Shown here piece by piece: positions 36,048 to 51,940 of a DNA stretch of 64,000 bases. Each line of letters begins with the position of its first letter. The first letter of the stretch is position 1. Position numbers and translations under genes: made by a program. The notes beneath the pieces were generated by a model, which saw only the letters and a program-made list of their open reading frames with translations, searched no databases and had not been told where the DNA came from. Source of the stretch: Bacillus sp. JCM 19034 (lineage in GTDB: Bacteria > Bacillota > Bacilli > Bacillales > Bacillaceae_D). Location of the stretch: contig NZ_BAXR01000010.1 of the NCBI RefSeq assembly GCF_001310635.1, forward strand, positions 1 through 64,000, given 5' to 3'.

Positions 36048-36671
36048 ATGCCAAAAGTAGCATTATTTAATCAAAGTGGATCTCAAGTTGGAGATGTTGA
36101 ATTAAATGATTCGGTATTTGGAATTGAACCAAATAACAGTGTGCTTCATGACGCAGTAGTGATGCAACAAGCTTCTCTACGTCAAGGTACACACAAAACA
36201 AAAGGACGTTCTGAAGTACGTGGTGGTGGTCGTAAGCCATGGCGTCAAAAGGGAACTGGACGCGCTCGTCAAGGGTCAATCCGTTCTCCGCAATGGGTTG
36301 GTGGTGGAGTTGTATTCGGTCCTACTCCTCGTAGCTATAGCTATAAACTACCAAAGAAAGTTCGCCGTTTAGCAATTAAATCTGCTCTATCAAGTAAGGT
36401 TAAAGCAGAAGAAATTGTTGTGTTAGAAGGATTATCATTTGATACTCCTAAGACAAAAGAAATGAAGGCTGTTCTTGCTAACCTTTCAGCTGATCGTAAA
36501 GCGTTAGTTGTTACAGCGGATTACAATGAACAAGTTGCATTATCAGCTCGCAACATCCCAGGTGTTACGTTTGTTTCAGCTGATGGAATCAACGTTCTAG
36601 ATGTATTGAAGCATGATAAGCTTGTCATAACGAAAGGTGCCGTTGAAAAGGTAGAGGAGGTGCTTGCGTAA
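36048..36671 (+). CDS. rplD: Ribosomal protein L4
   Basis: Lines the exit tunnel with L22. 207 aa, intact. The long extended loop is seen in [20 protein letters not shown] and [17 protein letters not shown]. The stop overlaps the rplW start by one base (TAATG), implying coupling. AGAAAGGAGG before the ATG. In E. coli L4 represses this operon; no matching leader is identified here. Confidence 0.97.
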   Translation: MPKVALFNQSGSQVGDVELNDSVFGIEPNNSVLHDAVVMQQASLRQGTHKTKGRSEVRGGGRKPWRQKGTGRARQGSIRSPQWVGGGVVFGPTPRSYSYKLPKKVRRLAIKSALSSKVKAEEIVVLEGLSFDTPKTKEMKAVLANLSADRKALVVTADYNEQVALSARNIPGVTFVSADGINVLDVLKHDKLVITKGAVEKVEEVLA

Positions 36672-36961
36672 TGTCAAATGCTCGTGATATCATTAAGCGC
36701 CCTGTAATCACAGAACGTTCAACAGATTTAATGAGTGAAAAGAAATACACGTTTGAAGTGGATGTTCGTGCCAACAAAACGCAAATCAAGGATGCTGTTG
36801 AAGAAATCTTTGATGTTAAAGTTGATAATGTAAATACGCAAAATTACAAAGGTAAAGCTAAACGCTTCGGTCGTTATACAGGTTTTACTGCACGTCGTAA
36901 AAAAGCTATCGTGACATTATCAGCAGATAGTAAAGAATTAGAATTCTTTGAAGGTGTTTAA
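36671..36961 (+). CDS. rplW: Ribosomal protein L23
   Basis: Sits at the tunnel exit and docks trigger factor and SRP. 96 aa, intact. [17 protein letters not shown] opens the protein; [17 protein letters not shown] and [14 protein letters not shown] follow. Starts within the rplD stop. Confidence 0.96.
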   Translation: MSNARDIIKRPVITERSTDLMSEKKYTFEVDVRANKTQIKDAVEEIFDVKVDNVNTQNYKGKAKRFGRYTGFTARRKKAIVTLSADSKELEFFEGV

Positions 36962-36989
36962 GAACTACTAGTGAAGGAGGGAATAAAAG

Positions 36990-37820
36990 ATGGCGGTAAA
37001 GAAGTATAAACCAACCAGTGCCGGTCGTCGTGGTATGTCTGTATTAGATTATGCAGAAATCACAACAGACAAACCAGAAAAGTCATTGCTTGCCCCTTTA
37101 CACAAAAAAGGCGGACGCAATAACCAAGGTAAATTAACTGTACGTCATCAAGGTGGAGGCCATAAGCGCCAATACCGTGTGATTGACTTTAAACGCAATA
37201 AAGATGGAATTCCAGGACGCGTTGCTACAATTGAGTATGATCCTAACCGTACAGCGAATATCGCACTTATTAACTATGTTGATGGTGAGAAGCGTTATAT
37301 TCTAGCTCCAAAAGGTCTTACTGTCGGTGCAACAATTGAATCTGGTCCTGAAGCTGATATCAAAGTAGGGAATGCATTACCATTAAAGAATATCCCTGTT
37401 GGTTCAGTTATTCATAATATTGAATTGAAGCCAGGAAAAGGTGGCCAATTAGTTCGTTCAGCTGGTGCTGAAGCACAACTTTTAGGTAAAGAAGGCGATT
37501 ATGTATTAGTTCGCTTGAATTCAGGTGAAACTCGCTACATTCTTGCTACTTGCCGTGCTACAATCGGTCAAGTTGGAAACCTTGAGCATGAACTTGTGAA
37601 CATTGGTAAAGCAGGCCGTTCTCGTTGGTTAGGTAAACGTCCAACAGTTCGTGGATCTGTTATGAACCCGAACGATCACCCACACGGTGGTGGTGAAGGC
37701 CGTTCACCAATCGGTCGTAAGTCTCCTATGTCTCCATGGGGTAAACCGACACTTGGTTACAAAACTCGTAAGAAGAATAAAGCAAGCGATAAGCATATTG
37801 TACGTCGTCGTAAAAAATAA
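36990..37820 (+). CDS. rplB: Ribosomal protein L2
   Basis: Needed for subunit joining and peptidyl transferase structure. 276 aa, intact. Begins [20 protein letters not shown]; contains [20 protein letters not shown] and the C-terminal [19 protein letters not shown] loop with the conserved His. GTGAAGGAGGG before the ATG. Confidence 0.98.
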   Translation: MAVKKYKPTSAGRRGMSVLDYAEITTDKPEKSLLAPLHKKGGRNNQGKLTVRHQGGGHKRQYRVIDFKRNKDGIPGRVATIEYDPNRTANIALINYVDGEKRYILAPKGLTVGATIESGPEADIKVGNALPLKNIPVGSVIHNIELKPGKGGQLVRSAGAEAQLLGKEGDYVLVRLNSGETRYILATCRATIGQVGNLEHELVNIGKAGRSRWLGKRPTVRGSVMNPNDHPHGGGEGRSPIGRKSPMSPWGKPTLGYKTRKKNKASDKHIVRRRKK

Positions 37821-37880
37821 CGGGATTGAGCTACGGTTCTTCATTAGAACCGTGGAACAGTCGCGAAGGGAGGAATTCTC

Positions 37881-38159
37881 ATGGGTCGCAGTTTGAAAAA
37901 GGGACCTTTTGTCGATGATCATTTAATGAAGAAGGTTGAAGCGTTAAATGAATCAAATGACAAAAAAGTGATCAAAACTTGGTCTCGTCGTTCAACTATT
38001 TTCCCTGATTTTATCGGTCATACAATCGCAGTATATGATGGCCGTAAGCATGTACCTGTATACATTTCTGAAGATATGGTAGGACACAAGCTTGGTGAGT
38101 TTGCACCTACACGTACGTATAAAGGCCATGCAGCTGATGATAAGAAAACAAGACGTTAA
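37881..38159 (+). CDS. rpsS: Ribosomal protein S19
   Basis: 30S head protein contacting the A-site tRNA region. 92 aa, intact. [20 protein letters not shown] and [17 protein letters not shown] are diagnostic; the C-terminal tail is basic. AAGGGAGGAATTCTC before the ATG. Confidence 0.97.
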   Translation: MGRSLKKGPFVDDHLMKKVEALNESNDKKVIKTWSRRSTIFPDFIGHTIAVYDGRKHVPVYISEDMVGHKLGEFAPTRTYKGHAADDKKTRR

Positions 38160-38182
38160 ATGTAAGAGGGGAGGTCAATCCT

Positions 38183-38524
38183 ATGCAAGCTAAAGCTGTA
38201 GCAAAACAAGTCCGTATTGCTCCTCGTAAGGTGCGTCTAGTCGTGGATCTTATTCGTGGAAAGCAAGTCGGAGAAGCAATTGCTATCCTTCGCCATACAC
38301 CAAAAGCGGCATCTCCTGTAGTAGAGAAGCTTTTGAACTCGGCGATTGCGAATGCAGAGCACAACTATGAGATGGAGCCAAATAATCTTGTAATTAGTGA
38401 AGTTTATGTTGATGAAGGTGTCACACTGAAACGTTTCCGTCCGCGTGCTATGGGGCGTGCAAGCCGTATCAACAAACGTACTAGCCACATTACGTTAGTG
38501 GTAACAGAAAAGAAGGAGGGATAA
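38183..38524 (+). CDS. rplV: Ribosomal protein L22
   Basis: Tunnel protein. 113 aa, intact. [18 protein letters not shown] near the N-terminus and the long beta-hairpin, [20 protein letters not shown], where macrolide-resistance changes occur in other species. GAGGGGAGGTCAATCC before the ATG. Four bases from the rpsC start. Confidence 0.97.
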   Translation: MQAKAVAKQVRIAPRKVRLVVDLIRGKQVGEAIAILRHTPKAASPVVEKLLNSAIANAEHNYEMEPNNLVISEVYVDEGVTLKRFRPRAMGRASRINKRTSHITLVVTEKKEG

Positions 38525-38527
38525 CGC

Positions 38528-39817
<1,290 letters not shown>

Positions 39818-39834
39818 AAAGGAGGTTTGCTTAA

Positions 39835-40095
39835 ATGGAACGCAACCAACGCAAGGTTTATACAGGGCGCGTTGTTTCAGACAAGATGGATAAGACCATT
39901 TCAGTTCTTGTTGAAACATATAAGAAAGATCGTCTTTACGGGAAACGCGTAAAGTATTCGAAAAAGTTCAAAGCACATGATGAAGAAAACAGTGCAAAAG
40001 TTGGCGACATCGTTAAAATCATGGAAACTCGTCCACTATCTAAAGATAAACGTTTCCGCTTAGTAGAAATTGTAGAAGAAGCGGTTATCATCTAA
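39835..40095 (+). CDS. rpsQ: Ribosomal protein S17
   Basis: Primary 16S binder, 86 aa, intact. [20 protein letters not shown] is the N-terminal signature; [15 protein letters not shown] closes it. AAAGGAGGTTTGC before the ATG. Confidence 0.96.
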   Translation: MERNQRKVYTGRVVSDKMDKTISVLVETYKKDRLYGKRVKYSKKFKAHDEENSAKVGDIVKIMETRPLSKDKRFRLVEIVEEAVII

Positions 40096-40124
40096 TCTAA
40101 GATCTTTAAGTTGAAGGGAGGTAA

Positions 40125-40499
<375 letters not shown>

Positions 40500-40538
40500 T
40501 TAAGATATAAGATAGCCCTGCTTGAAGGAGGTGCAATA

Positions 40539-40855
40539 ATGTCAATGCATGTCAAAAAAGGTGATACGGTTAAAGTCATCTCAGGAAAAGACAAAGGAAA
40601 ACAAGGTGTAATTTTAGAGGCATTCCCTAAGAAGAGTCGTGTTCTTGTAGAAGGAGTTAACATGGTCAAGAAGCATGCGAAACCTTCTCAAGATAATCCA
40701 CAAGGTGGTATCTTGAACCAAGAAGCGCCAATTCATTCTTCTAATGTAATGCCGATCGATCCTAAACTGGTGAGCCTACCCGAGTAGGTCATAGAGTTGA
40801 GGACGGTAAAAAAGTAAGAGTTGCTAAAAAGTCTGGCGAAGTGTTAGATAAATAG
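40539..40855 (+). CDS. rplX: Ribosomal protein L24 (frame-broken at 40764)
   Basis: Assembly-initiating protein. [20 protein letters not shown] carries the KOW motif. The frame ends early at 40787; adding back one A in AAA 40764-40766 restores [27 protein letters not shown] and a 105-aa product. ATG 40539 (with GAAGGAGGTG upstream) preferred over ATG 40545. The lost C-terminus is universally conserved, so the break is artefactual. Confidence 0.93.
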
Positions 40856-40881
40856 TCAGAGTGTGAAAGGAGGTCAATCGT

Positions 40882-41421
40882 ATGAATCGTTTAAAGGAGA
40901 AATATTCAGCTGAAATTGTTCCTTCTCTTGTTGAGAAGTTTAACTACTCTTCAGTTATGGCCGTGCCAAAGCTTGAAAAGATCGTTGTCAACATGGGTAT
41001 TGGTGATGCTGTTTCAAATGCAAAGGCACTTGATAAAGCTGTTGAAGAGCTTACAGAAATTACAGGACAAAAACCTTTAATTACAAAAGCGAAGAAATCT
41101 ATTGCAGGATTTAAGTTACGTGAAGGTATGCCAATCGGTGCAAAGGTGACATTACGCGGTGAGCGTATGTATGAATTCCTTGATAAGTTAATTACTGTTG
41201 CACTACCTCGTGTACGTGACTTCCGTGGGGTTTCAAAGAAAGCATTTGATGGTCGCGGTAACTATACTTTAGGTGTAAAAGAACAATTGATTTTCCCTGA
41301 AGTAGACTATGATAAGGTTGATAAAGTTCGTGGTATGGACGTTGTTCTAGTAACAACTGCAAATACTGACGAAGAGGCACGTGAACTATTAACACAAATG
41401 GGAATGCCATTTCAAAAATAA
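40882..41421 (+). CDS. rplE: Ribosomal protein L5
   Basis: Binds 5S rRNA. 179 aa, intact. [19 protein letters not shown] at the start, [21 protein letters not shown] in the middle and [17 protein letters not shown] near the end. GAAAGGAGGTCAATC before the ATG. Confidence 0.97.
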   Translation: MNRLKEKYSAEIVPSLVEKFNYSSVMAVPKLEKIVVNMGIGDAVSNAKALDKAVEELTEITGQKPLITKAKKSIAGFKLREGMPIGAKVTLRGERMYEFLDKLITVALPRVRDFRGVSKKAFDGRGNYTLGVKEQLIFPEVDYDKVDKVRGMDVVLVTTANTDEEARELLTQMGMPFQK

Positions 41422-41433
41422 TCGAATTCATAA

Positions 41434-41637
<204 letters not shown>

Positions 41638-41660
41638 TCCCTAGAACGGGAAGGAGGTAA

Positions 41661-42064
<404 letters not shown>

Positions 42065-42094
42065 TTGATATGATAAGAACGGAGGTGTAGACGA

Positions 42095-42631
42095 ATGTCT
42101 CGTATTGGTAAAAAGCCAGTTGAGGTCCCAAGTGGTGTAACGATTACACTTGACGGTCAACATATGACTGTTAAAGGTCCTAAAGGTGAACTTAAGCGTC
42201 AGCTTCATGAAGATATGAAGATTAACGTTGCAGAAAACGAAGTAACAGTAGAGCGCCCTTCAGATAATAAGGTGCATCGTGCTCTTCATGGTACAACTCG
42301 TAGCTTAATTCAAAATATGGTTGAAGGAGTAACAAAAGGTTTCGAGCGTTCTCTTGAACTTGTCGGTGTCGGATACCGTGCTAGCAAATCAGGACAGAAG
42401 CTTGTACTAAACGTTGGTTACTCACATCCTGTTGAAATTGTTCCTGAAAAAGGAATTGAGATCGAAGTTCCTTCTAATACAAAAGTTATTGTTAAAGGAA
42501 TCGATAAGGAACGAGTAGGTGCTGTAGCATCTAACATCCGTTCTGTTCGTTTACCTGAACCTTACAAAGGTAAAGGAATTCGTTATGAAGGCGAATATAT
42601 TCGTCGTAAAGAAGGTAAAACAGGTAAATAA
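42095..42631 (+). CDS. rplF: Ribosomal protein L6
   Basis: Near the sarcin-ricin loop. 178 aa, intact. [20 protein letters not shown] and the C-terminal [22 protein letters not shown] are diagnostic. ACGGAGGTGTAGACG before the ATG. Confidence 0.97.
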   Translation: MSRIGKKPVEVPSGVTITLDGQHMTVKGPKGELKRQLHEDMKINVAENEVTVERPSDNKVHRALHGTTRSLIQNMVEGVTKGFERSLELVGVGYRASKSGQKLVLNVGYSHPVEIVPEKGIEIEVPSNTKVIVKGIDKERVGAVASNIRSVRLPEPYKGKGIRYEGEYIRRKEGKTGK

Positions 42632-42661
42632 TCACTAACATACGGAAAGGATTGACGTTCA

Positions 42662-43024
42662 ATGATTACGAAGCCTAATAAAAATGCGGCACGTAAAAAG
42701 CGACACATACATGTACGTCGTTCAATCACTGGAACTCCTGAACGTCCTCGTCTAAATGTATTTCGTTCTTCTAAGCACATTTATGCTCAGTTAATTGATG
42801 ATGTAAATGGTGTGACACTTGCATCAGCATCTACTTTAGATAAAGAAGTAAATGCAAGCGAGCTATCAAAGACGGAAGCAGCGAAGGTCGTAGGCGAACT
42901 AGTTGCGAAGCGTGCAGTTGAAAATGGTCATGAATCAGTAGTATTTGATCGTGGCGGATATTTATATCATGGTCGAGTAGCGACGCTTGCAGAAGCAGCT
43001 CGTGAAAATGGTTTGAAATTCTAA
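42662..43024 (+). CDS. rplR: Ribosomal protein L18
   Basis: 5S rRNA binder. 120 aa, intact. [21 protein letters not shown] near the N-terminus and [29 protein letters not shown] C-terminus ([13 protein letters not shown]). GGAAAGGATTGACGTTCA upstream is a weaker ribosome site than its neighbours. Confidence 0.96.
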   Translation: MITKPNKNAARKKRHIHVRRSITGTPERPRLNVFRSSKHIYAQLIDDVNGVTLASASTLDKEVNASELSKTEAAKVVGELVAKRAVENGHESVVFDRGGYLYHGRVATLAEAARENGLKF

Positions 43025-43042
43025 AAAAGGAGGGAAAAACGA

Positions 43043-43543
43043 ATGCGTCGTATTGACCCTAATACGTTAGAACTTGAAGAAAAAGTAGTAGCTGTCAATC
43101 GTGTAGCGAAAGTAGTTAAAGGTGGACGTCGTTTCCGCTTTGCTGCACTAGTAGTTGTCGGCGATAAGAATGGACACGTAGGATTCGGAATGGGTAAAGC
43201 ACAAGAGGTTCCTGAAGCAATTCGTAAAGCGGTAGAAGATGCGAAAAAGAACCTTATTGAAGTACCAGTTGTAGGTACGACAATCCCTCATGAGATTGTT
43301 GGACACTTTGGTGCAGGTCGCGTTCTTCTAAAGAATGCATCTGAAGGTACTGGAGTTATCGCTGGAGGACCAGTTCGTGCGGTACTTGAACTTGCTGGTG
43401 TTGGTGATATTCTTTCTAAATCACTAGGTTCAAACAATCCAATTAATATGGTTCGTGCTACAATGGAAGGTCTAAAGAACCTAAAGCGTGCTGAAGAAGT
43501 TGCAAAACTTCGTGGAAAATCAGTAGAAGAACTGTTAGGTTAA
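43043..43543 (+). CDS. rpsE: Ribosomal protein S5
   Basis: Fidelity protein near the mRNA entry. 166 aa, intact. [20 protein letters not shown] with [29 protein letters not shown]; spectinomycin-loop region around VKGGRRF appears wild type. AAAGGAGGGAAAAACG before the ATG. Confidence 0.96.
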   Translation: MRRIDPNTLELEEKVVAVNRVAKVVKGGRRFRFAALVVVGDKNGHVGFGMGKAQEVPEAIRKAVEDAKKNLIEVPVVGTTIPHEIVGHFGAGRVLLKNASEGTGVIAGGPVRAVLELAGVGDILSKSLGSNNPINMVRATMEGLKNLKRAEEVAKLRGKSVEELLG

Positions 43544-43556
43544 GGAGGGATAGGAA

Positions 43557-43745
43557 ATGGCTAAGAAATTAGAAATTACCCTCACTCGTAGTCTTATCGG
43601 TCGTCCAGAAGATCAACGTGTAACGGTTAAAACACTTGGATTACGCAAGATGCACCAAACGGTTGTTCAAGAAGATAATGCTGCGATTCGCGGTATGGTG
43701 AACAAAGTTTCACACCTTGTAACTGTTAATGAAATCGAAGCATAA
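43557..43745 (+). CDS. rpmD: Ribosomal protein L30
   Basis: Small 62-aa 50S protein. [19 protein letters not shown] and [19 protein letters not shown] are diagnostic. AAGGAGGGATAGGAA before the ATG, 13 bases after rpsE. Confidence 0.96.
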   Translation: MAKKLEITLTRSLIGRPEDQRVTVKTLGLRKMHQTVVQEDNAAIRGMVNKVSHLVTVNEIEA

Positions 43746-43776
43746 AAGGATTACTTAAATTTGAGGAGGTGTCAAC

Positions 43777-44216
43777 ATGAAACTTCATGAGTTGAAGCCT
43801 GCAGAAGGATCTCGTAAAGTACGTAACCGTGTCGGACGCGGGATCGGTTCTGGTAATGGGAAAACAGCAGGAAAAGGGCACAAAGGTCAAAATGCTCGTT
43901 CAGGCGGTGGAGTAAGACCAGGATTCGAAGGTGGTCAAAATCCAATTTACCGTCGTTTACCTAAGCGTGGATTTACAAACCCGACTCGTAAAGAATTTAC
44001 GATCGTAAATGTTGAAACGCTGAACCGTTTTGATAAAGGAACTGAGGTAACTCCTGAGTTGCTAATTGAAACTGGTGTGGTTAAGAACGTTAAGCATGGA
44101 ATTAAGATTTTAGGAAATGGAAATCTTGAAAAAAGCCTAACTGTGAAAGCACATAAGTTTTCTTCTTCAGCATTAGAAGCAATTGAAGCAGCTGGCGGAA
44201 AAACTGAGGTGATTTA

Positions 44217-44217
<1 letters not shown>
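43777..44217 (+). CDS. rplO: Ribosomal protein L15
   Basis: Late-assembly 50S protein. 146 aa, intact. [20 protein letters not shown], then the glycine-rich [20 protein letters not shown] and [20 protein letters not shown]. Its stop shares its last base with the secY ATG, a translational-coupling overlap. Confidence 0.97.
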
Positions 44218-46977
<2,760 letters not shown>

Positions 46978-46994
46978 ATGTAGGTGATGGTTCT

Positions 46995-47303
46995 ATGAAT
47001 GACTCTGGTCCAAGTCCAGAGCTTGGTCGAATCGTACGTATTAGAAAAGGTCGTGACCAAGGGCAGTTTGGCGTCATTATTGAATTGATCGATGATCGCT
47101 TTGTTGGTATCGCAAATGGTGATACTCGTAAGGTTGACCGTGTCAAAAGGAAAAACCTAAATCACCTTGAGCTCGTTGACTATATTGCTGATGAAGTACG
47201 CAATAGCTTTGATGAAACAGGACGTGTTACTAATGGGAAGTTAAGGTATGCAATTACTAACTTTCTTGAAAAACACTCTGATTTACTGAAGGAAGGAGAG
47301 TAA
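46995..47303 (+). CDS. KOW-domain RNA-binding protein
   Basis: A 102-aa protein between map and infA, as in B. subtilis where a KOW/L14e-like protein sits here. The KOW motif is seen in [20 protein letters not shown] (residues about 10-29), followed by a lysine-rich segment ([10 protein letters not shown]) and an acidic helical C-terminus. Presumed ribosome- or RNA-associated; no experimental function is claimed. GTAGGTGATGG before the ATG; infA starts 4 bases after its stop. Confidence 0.88.
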   Translation: MNDSGPSPELGRIVRIRKGRDQGQFGVIIELIDDRFVGIANGDTRKVDRVKRKNLNHLELVDYIADEVRNSFDETGRVTNGKLRYAITNFLEKHSDLLKEGE

Positions 47304-47307
47304 ATCC

Positions 47308-47526
47308 ATGGCGAAAGAAGATGTTATCGAAGTAGAAGGAACGGTTATTGAACCACTTCCGAATGCAATGTTTCGTGTTGAATTAGAAAATGGCCATAAG
47401 ATTCTTGCCCATGTGTCTGGTAAAATCAGAATGCACTTTATTCGGATATTACCAGGTGATAAGGTGACAGTGGAGTTATCGCCTTATGATTTAACACGTG
47501 GACGAATCACATATCGTTATAAATAA
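47308..47526 (+). CDS. infA: Translation initiation factor IF-1
   Basis: Single S1/OB-fold domain, 72 aa, intact: [20 protein letters not shown], then [21 protein letters not shown] and [13 protein letters not shown]. Overlies the A site during initiation. AAGGAAGGAGAG ribosome site overlaps the preceding gene's end. Confidence 0.97.
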   Translation: MAKEDVIEVEGTVIEPLPNAMFRVELENGHKILAHVSGKIRMHFIRILPGDKVTVELSPYDLTRGRITYRYK

Positions 47527-47557
47527 ATTGGTTACGAGACGACTCCGTACTAAATAG

Positions 47558-47683
<126 letters not shown>

Positions 47684-47704
47684 TAAACAAGGAGGTGCGC
47701 ATAC

Positions 47705-48070
47705 ATGGCACGTGTTGCAGGTGTTGATATTCCTCGTGATAAGCGCGTTGTGATTTCACTTACGTATGTATATGGAATCGGTAAAGCAAAAGCTTCTCAA
47801 GTTCTTGCACAAGCTGGCGTTTCTGAGGAAACTCGTGTACGTGACCTAACAGAAGAAGAGTTAGGACGTATTCGTGAAGCAGTTGAAGGTCAAACAGTAG
47901 AAGGGGATCTTCGTCGTGAAGTATCTCTAAACATTAAGCGTCTAATTGAAATTGGTTCATATCGTGGTATTCGCCATCGTCGTGGTTTACCAGTACGTGG
48001 ACAAAATTCTAAGAACAATGCGCGTACACGTAAAGGTCCTCGTCGTACGGTTGCAAATAAGAAGAAGTAA
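47705..48070 (+). CDS. rpsM: Ribosomal protein S13
   Basis: 30S head, bridges B1a/b. 121 aa, intact. [20 protein letters not shown] and the C-terminal [20 protein letters not shown] with a basic tail. AAGGAGGTGCGC before the ATG. Confidence 0.97.
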   Translation: MARVAGVDIPRDKRVVISLTYVYGIGKAKASQVLAQAGVSEETRVRDLTEEELGRIREAVEGQTVEGDLRREVSLNIKRLIEIGSYRGIRHRRGLPVRGQNSKNNARTRKGPRRTVANKKK

Positions 48071-48090
48071 GAAAGGAGGAAACAGACTAA

Positions 48091-48483
48091 ATGGCTAAGA
48101 AAACGAATACTCGTCCAAAGCGTCGTCAACGTAAAAATATTGAATCTGGTATTGCTCACATTCGTTCTACGTTTAACAACACGATCGTGACAATTACAGA
48201 TCCACACGGTAATGCTATTTCTTGGGCAAGTGCTGGCGCGCTAGGTTTTAAAGGTTCTCGTAAATCTACTCCATTCGCGGCACAAATGGCAGCTGAATCA
48301 GCAGCTAAAACAGCTATGGAGCATGGTATGAAATCGATCGAGGTTTCTGTTAAAGGTCCTGGTGCTGGTCGTGAGGCAGCAATCCGTTCATTACAAGCTG
48401 TTGGACTTGAAGTTAACATGATTAAAGATGTTACTCCAGTTCCACATAACGGTTGCCGTCCACCAAAACGTCGTAGAGTGTAA
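48091..48483 (+). CDS. rpsK: Ribosomal protein S11
   Basis: 30S platform protein. 130 aa, intact. [22 protein letters not shown] and [24 protein letters not shown] end ([15 protein letters not shown]). AAAGGAGGAAACAG before the ATG. A promoter follows before rpoA. Confidence 0.97.
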   Translation: MAKKTNTRPKRRQRKNIESGIAHIRSTFNNTIVTITDPHGNAISWASAGALGFKGSRKSTPFAAQMAAESAAKTAMEHGMKSIEVSVKGPGAGREAAIRSLQAVGLEVNMIKDVTPVPHNGCRPPKRRRV

Positions 48484-48495
48484 CTTATTCATAGA

Positions 48496-48525
48496 TTGTA
48501 TAGAATTTTCTAATTTGTCTATAAT
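48496..48525 (+). promoter_or_regulatory. SigA promoter upstream of rpoA
   Basis: TTGTAT (48496-48501) and TATAAT (48520-48525), 18-base spacer, starting 12 bases after the rpsK stop. Confidence 0.7.
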
Positions 48526-48571
48526 GGATAGAGCGATATTCGTCCATTTGCAGGTTAGTAACATGCAAAGG

Positions 48572-48605
48572 AATTGCCGACTGGGGTGCCGGTCAGGCAA
48601 TCCCT
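48572..48605 (+). promoter_or_regulatory. Hairpin in the rpoA leader
   Basis: ATTGCCGAC and GTC-A-GGCAAT (about 48574-48602) pair around TGGGGTGCCG, with an A bulge. There is no T-run. It could be a leader regulatory element; no ligand is known to me. Confidence 0.45.
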
Positions 48606-48647
48606 AGAAGTCTACCGGAGTTCGACGTTTTGAAGGAGGGTTTGTTA

Positions 48648-49592
48648 ATGATTGAAATCGAAAAGCCAAATATTGAAACGGTTGAAATAAGTGAAGACGC
48701 AAAGTATGGGAAATTTGTAGTTGAGCCACTCGAAAGAGGTTACGGAACAACTTTAGGTAACTCCTTACGTCGTATTCTACTTTCTTCTTTACCTGGTGCG
48801 GCTGTTTCATCTGTTCAAATTGATTCAGTATTACATGAGTTCTCAACAATTGAAGGTGTTGTAGAAGATGTAACAACGATCATCTTGAATTTGAAAAACC
48901 TTGCCCTTAAGATTTATTCTGAGGAAGAAAAGACGTTAGAAATTGATGTTCAAGGCGAGGGAGTTGTAACAGCAGCAGATATCACACATGACAGTGATGT
49001 GGAAATCTTAAATCCAGACTTACACATTGCAACGTTAGCAAAGGGAGCGCATTTGCATATGCGTTTAAACGCTCAGCGTGGACGTGGTTATGTGTTAGCA
49101 GAAGGGAATAAGAGAGACGATCAACCAATTGGAGTTCTTCCTATTGATGCCATTTACACACCAGTATCCCGTGTAAATTATCAAGTTGAGAATACGCGCG
49201 TCGGTCAAGTGACCAACTATGACAAACTAACTCTTGATGTCTGGACTGACGGAAGCATCCGCCCTGAAGAGGCCGTTTCACTTGGGGCAAAAATCTTGAC
49301 TGAGCATTTGAATATCTTTGTTGGATTAACAGATCAAGCTCAAAATGCCGAAATCATGGTTGAAAAAGAAGAAGACCAAAAAGAGAAGGTTCTTGAAATG
49401 ACAATCGAGGAACTTGACCTTTCTGTTCGTTCTTACAACTGTTTAAAGCGTGCTGGCATCAATACGGTGCAAGAGCTTACTCATAAATCAGAAGAAGATA
49501 TGATGAAAGTGCGAAATCTTGGCCGTAAATCTTTAGAAGAAGTTCAAGAGAAGTTAGGGGAACTTGGTTTAGCCCTTCGCAATGAAGAATAA
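48648..49592 (+). CDS. rpoA: RNA polymerase alpha subunit
   Basis: 314 aa from ATG 48648 ([20 protein letters not shown]), with TTGAAGGAGGG upstream; the open frame reaches 18 bases higher through a TTG. N-terminal dimerisation domain ([20 protein letters not shown]), flexible linker with [13 protein letters not shown], and the C-terminal domain ([31 protein letters not shown]) that contacts UP elements and activators. Intact. Confidence 0.97.
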   Translation: MIEIEKPNIETVEISEDAKYGKFVVEPLERGYGTTLGNSLRRILLSSLPGAAVSSVQIDSVLHEFSTIEGVVEDVTTIILNLKNLALKIYSEEEKTLEIDVQGEGVVTAADITHDSDVEILNPDLHIATLAKGAHLHMRLNAQRGRGYVLAEGNKRDDQPIGVLPIDAIYTPVSRVNYQVENTRVGQVTNYDKLTLDVWTDGSIRPEEAVSLGAKILTEHLNIFVGLTDQAQNAEIMVEKEEDQKEKVLEMTIEELDLSVRSYNCLKRAGINTVQELTHKSEEDMMKVRNLGRKSLEEVQEKLGELGLALRNEE

Positions 49593-49639
49593 GCTGAGTC
49601 ACATAGTGAATGTATTAGTGACAAAGGAGGGGAATTTAC

Positions 49640-50017
49640 ATGGCATATGCAAAATTAGGTCGTGATAGTGCTGGTCGTAAGGCATTATTCCGTGATCTAG
49701 CAACTGATCTTATTATTAATGAGCGCATTGAAACAACAGAAGCAAAAGCGAAAGAGCTTCGTTCAATCGTCGAGAAGATGATCACTCTTGGTAAGCGTGG
49801 AGACCTTCATGCTCGTCGTCAAGCAGCGGCATTTATTCGTAAAGAAGTAGCGAATGAAGAATCTGGTCAAGATGCTGTACAAAAGCTATTTTCAGACATT
49901 GCTCCTCGTTTTGAAGACCGTCAAGGTGGATACACACGTATTTTAAAAGTCGGTCCACGTCGTGGAGATGGCGCACCAATGGCGATCATTGAGCTTGTTG
50001 AAAAAGGTGAAGAATAA
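49640..50017 (+). CDS. rplQ: Ribosomal protein L17
   Basis: Tunnel-exit protein, 125 aa, intact. [49 protein letters not shown] middle, and a [19 protein letters not shown] end. AAAGGAGGGG before the ATG. Last gene of the alpha operon; a terminator follows. Confidence 0.97.
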   Translation: MAYAKLGRDSAGRKALFRDLATDLIINERIETTEAKAKELRSIVEKMITLGKRGDLHARRQAAAFIRKEVANEESGQDAVQKLFSDIAPRFEDRQGGYTRILKVGPRRGDGAPMAIIELVEKGEE

Positions 50018-50027
50018 GCGTATGAAA

Positions 50028-50077
50028 TAAAGGGCAATCAGATCCGAGCTTAACGCTCTGACACTGAGCCCTTTTTT
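50028..50077 (+). terminator. Terminator of the ribosomal protein superoperon
   Basis: AAAGGGC (50029-50035) pairs with GCCCTTT (50068-50074), with a TCAGA/TCTGA inner pairing, followed by T residues. Confidence 0.85.
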
Positions 50078-50222
50078 CATATCGGAATTTATTAGGTGAC
50101 AGTTTGGAAAGATTCGAGGAAGATGTGAGTTGATTCAAAGGAGAGTGTCGGCCCCGCTCGGTACACGTCTGACAGACAGATTTAAAACCGTAGTAACGGC
50201 TTCACGCGACGCTTCAAGGTAA

Positions 50223-50241
50223 GGACGCATTCGCGTCTTTC
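50223..50241 (+). promoter_or_regulatory. Small hairpin upstream of ecfA1
   Basis: GGACGC and GCGTCT around ATTC, followed by TTTCT. Short, so at most a weak terminator or attenuator. The preceding 140 bases hold no gene. Confidence 0.4.
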
Positions 50242-50263
50242 TAATAAAAAGGTGTTGATCATC

Positions 50264-51100
50264 GTGTCAAGTATGATTGAATTAAATGACCTATCATTTC
50301 GTTATAATGAAGATAGCCCTTGGGTGCTAAAAAGGGTTAATCTAAGCTTGCATCAAGGGGAATGGGTGACCATTGTTGGTCGTAATGGCTCAGGAAAATC
50401 AACGTTTGCAAAGCTATTAAATGGGATACTACAACCTGCTGAAGGACATCTGATCGTTAATGGATACGATACGAAGGATGAACAATCGCTTAACGATATT
50501 CGTCAAATCGTAGGGATCGTTTTTCAAAATCCAGATAACCAGTTTGTGGCGACAACAGTTGAAGATGATATTGCCTTTGGTCTTGAAAATATAGGGCTTT
50601 CACCAGTTGTTATGAAAGAGCGAATTCAGAAATATGCGGCGTTAACGGGAATTAGCGACTTACTTTCAGCAGAACCACACCGCCTGTCAGGTGGTCAGAA
50701 GCAACGTGTAGCTATAGCAGGTGTTGCAGCAATGGAGCCTGTGGTAATGGTATTTGATGAAGCAACGTCAATGCTTGATCCTGTTGGACGAAGAGAAGTT
50801 CTGAAGACCATTCACACTATTAAAAAGCAAGGCTCTACAGTTGTGACAATTACTCATTATATGGAAGAAGCTTTAAAAAGCGATCGAGTCATTTTAATTG
50901 AAAATGGACAAGTTGTTGCTGATGAGCAGCCTCATACATTTTTCAATGACGCTGATCGCATAGAAGCTGCAGGTTTAGCGATTCCTCCACTTATCGGACT
51001 TCAGCATGGATTACGTAATAGAGGAATCCCTTTAAATCGACTTTTCTTAGAGGAAGAGGAGCTGATGGATCAGTTATGGAAATTGTCTTCTCAGGTGTAA
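50264..51100 (+). CDS. ecfA1: ECF transporter ATPase A1
   Basis: One of two ATPases in the shared energising module for vitamin uptake (with EcfA2 and EcfT, partnered by separate S subunits). Walker A GRNGSGKST, Q-loop QNPDNQF, signature LSGGQKQR, Walker B VMVFDEATSMLD, and an H-loop TITHYMEEA. GTG 50264 has AAAGGTG 9 bases upstream; ATG 50273 is an alternative. Overlaps ecfA2 by 25 bases. Intact, 278 aa. Confidence 0.93.
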   Translation: MSSMIELNDLSFRYNEDSPWVLKRVNLSLHQGEWVTIVGRNGSGKSTFAKLLNGILQPAEGHLIVNGYDTKDEQSLNDIRQIVGIVFQNPDNQFVATTVEDDIAFGLENIGLSPVVMKERIQKYAALTGISDLLSAEPHRLSGGQKQRVAIAGVAAMEPVVMVFDEATSMLDPVGRREVLKTIHTIKKQGSTVVTITHYMEEALKSDRVILIENGQVVADEQPHTFFNDADRIEAAGLAIPPLIGLQHGLRNRGIPLNRLFLEEEELMDQLWKLSSQV

Positions 51101-51940
51101 GTCATACGTATATGCGTAAAACGCCTTTTGAAAAAACGGCATTGAAAAATATTACGGTTACGATTCCATCTGGCTCTTTTATCGCGGTTATTGGAGCGAC
51201 TGGTTCAGGAAAGTCAACGTTTACTCAACATTTGAACGGTCTATTAAGGCCAACAGAAGGCGAAATTGAAATCGGCCACATCGTCTATCGGCAAAGGGAC
51301 GTGGCGATATGAGATCACTGCGGAAGGATGTTGGTATATCTTTCAATATCCTGAGCATCAATTGTTCGAGGAGACTGTAGAAAAGGACATATGCTTCGGT
51401 CCATTAAATTTTAATTATTCTGAAACGGAAGCAAAAAAGCGAGCTTATGAGATGCTCGAGTTAGTTGGTCTATCTAAAGAAGTTATGCAGAAGTCACCAT
51501 TCGCGTTAAGTGGCGGGCAAATGCGTCGGGTTGCAATTGCAGGTGTCCTAGCAAGTGAACCGAAAGTAGTCGTATTAGACGAACCGACAGCAAGCTTAGA
51601 TCCGATTGGTCGTAAAGAAATGATGGAGCTTTTTACAAACTACCAAAGGGAACATCAGGCGACGATTGTGCTCGTTACCCATCAAATGGATGAGGTAGTT
51701 GCCTACGCAAAGCGAGTGCTTGTAATGGATCAAGGGGAAATCGTGTTAGATGGAACACCTAAAGACATCTTTTCTCAAAGTCATACATTGCAACAGCTAG
51801 GTTTAGATATCCCACCTGTCCTCCAGCTTGCGGAGAAAGTTAAAAATCGATTTGATCTAAACGATTGGCCAGCACTATTTGATGAAGAAGAGCTAGCAGA
51901 ACAGATCGTGTCGTGGATCAGGTCGAGAAGGGGGACATAA
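51076..51940 (+). CDS. ecfA2: ECF transporter ATPase A2 (two frame breaks)
   Basis: Second ATPase of the ECF module. Walker A GATGSGKST, then SFQYPEHQLFEETVEKDICFGP, signature LSGGQMRR, Walker B VVLDEPTASLDP, H-loop THQMDE. The frame is lost near AAAGGG 51293-51298 (probably one A) and at TTT 51341-51343 (one T). Two losses give GDMRSLRKDVGISFQYPEHQ and a 288-aa product. The first site is the less certain of the two. The stop overlaps the ecfT ATG (TAATG). Confidence 0.9.
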
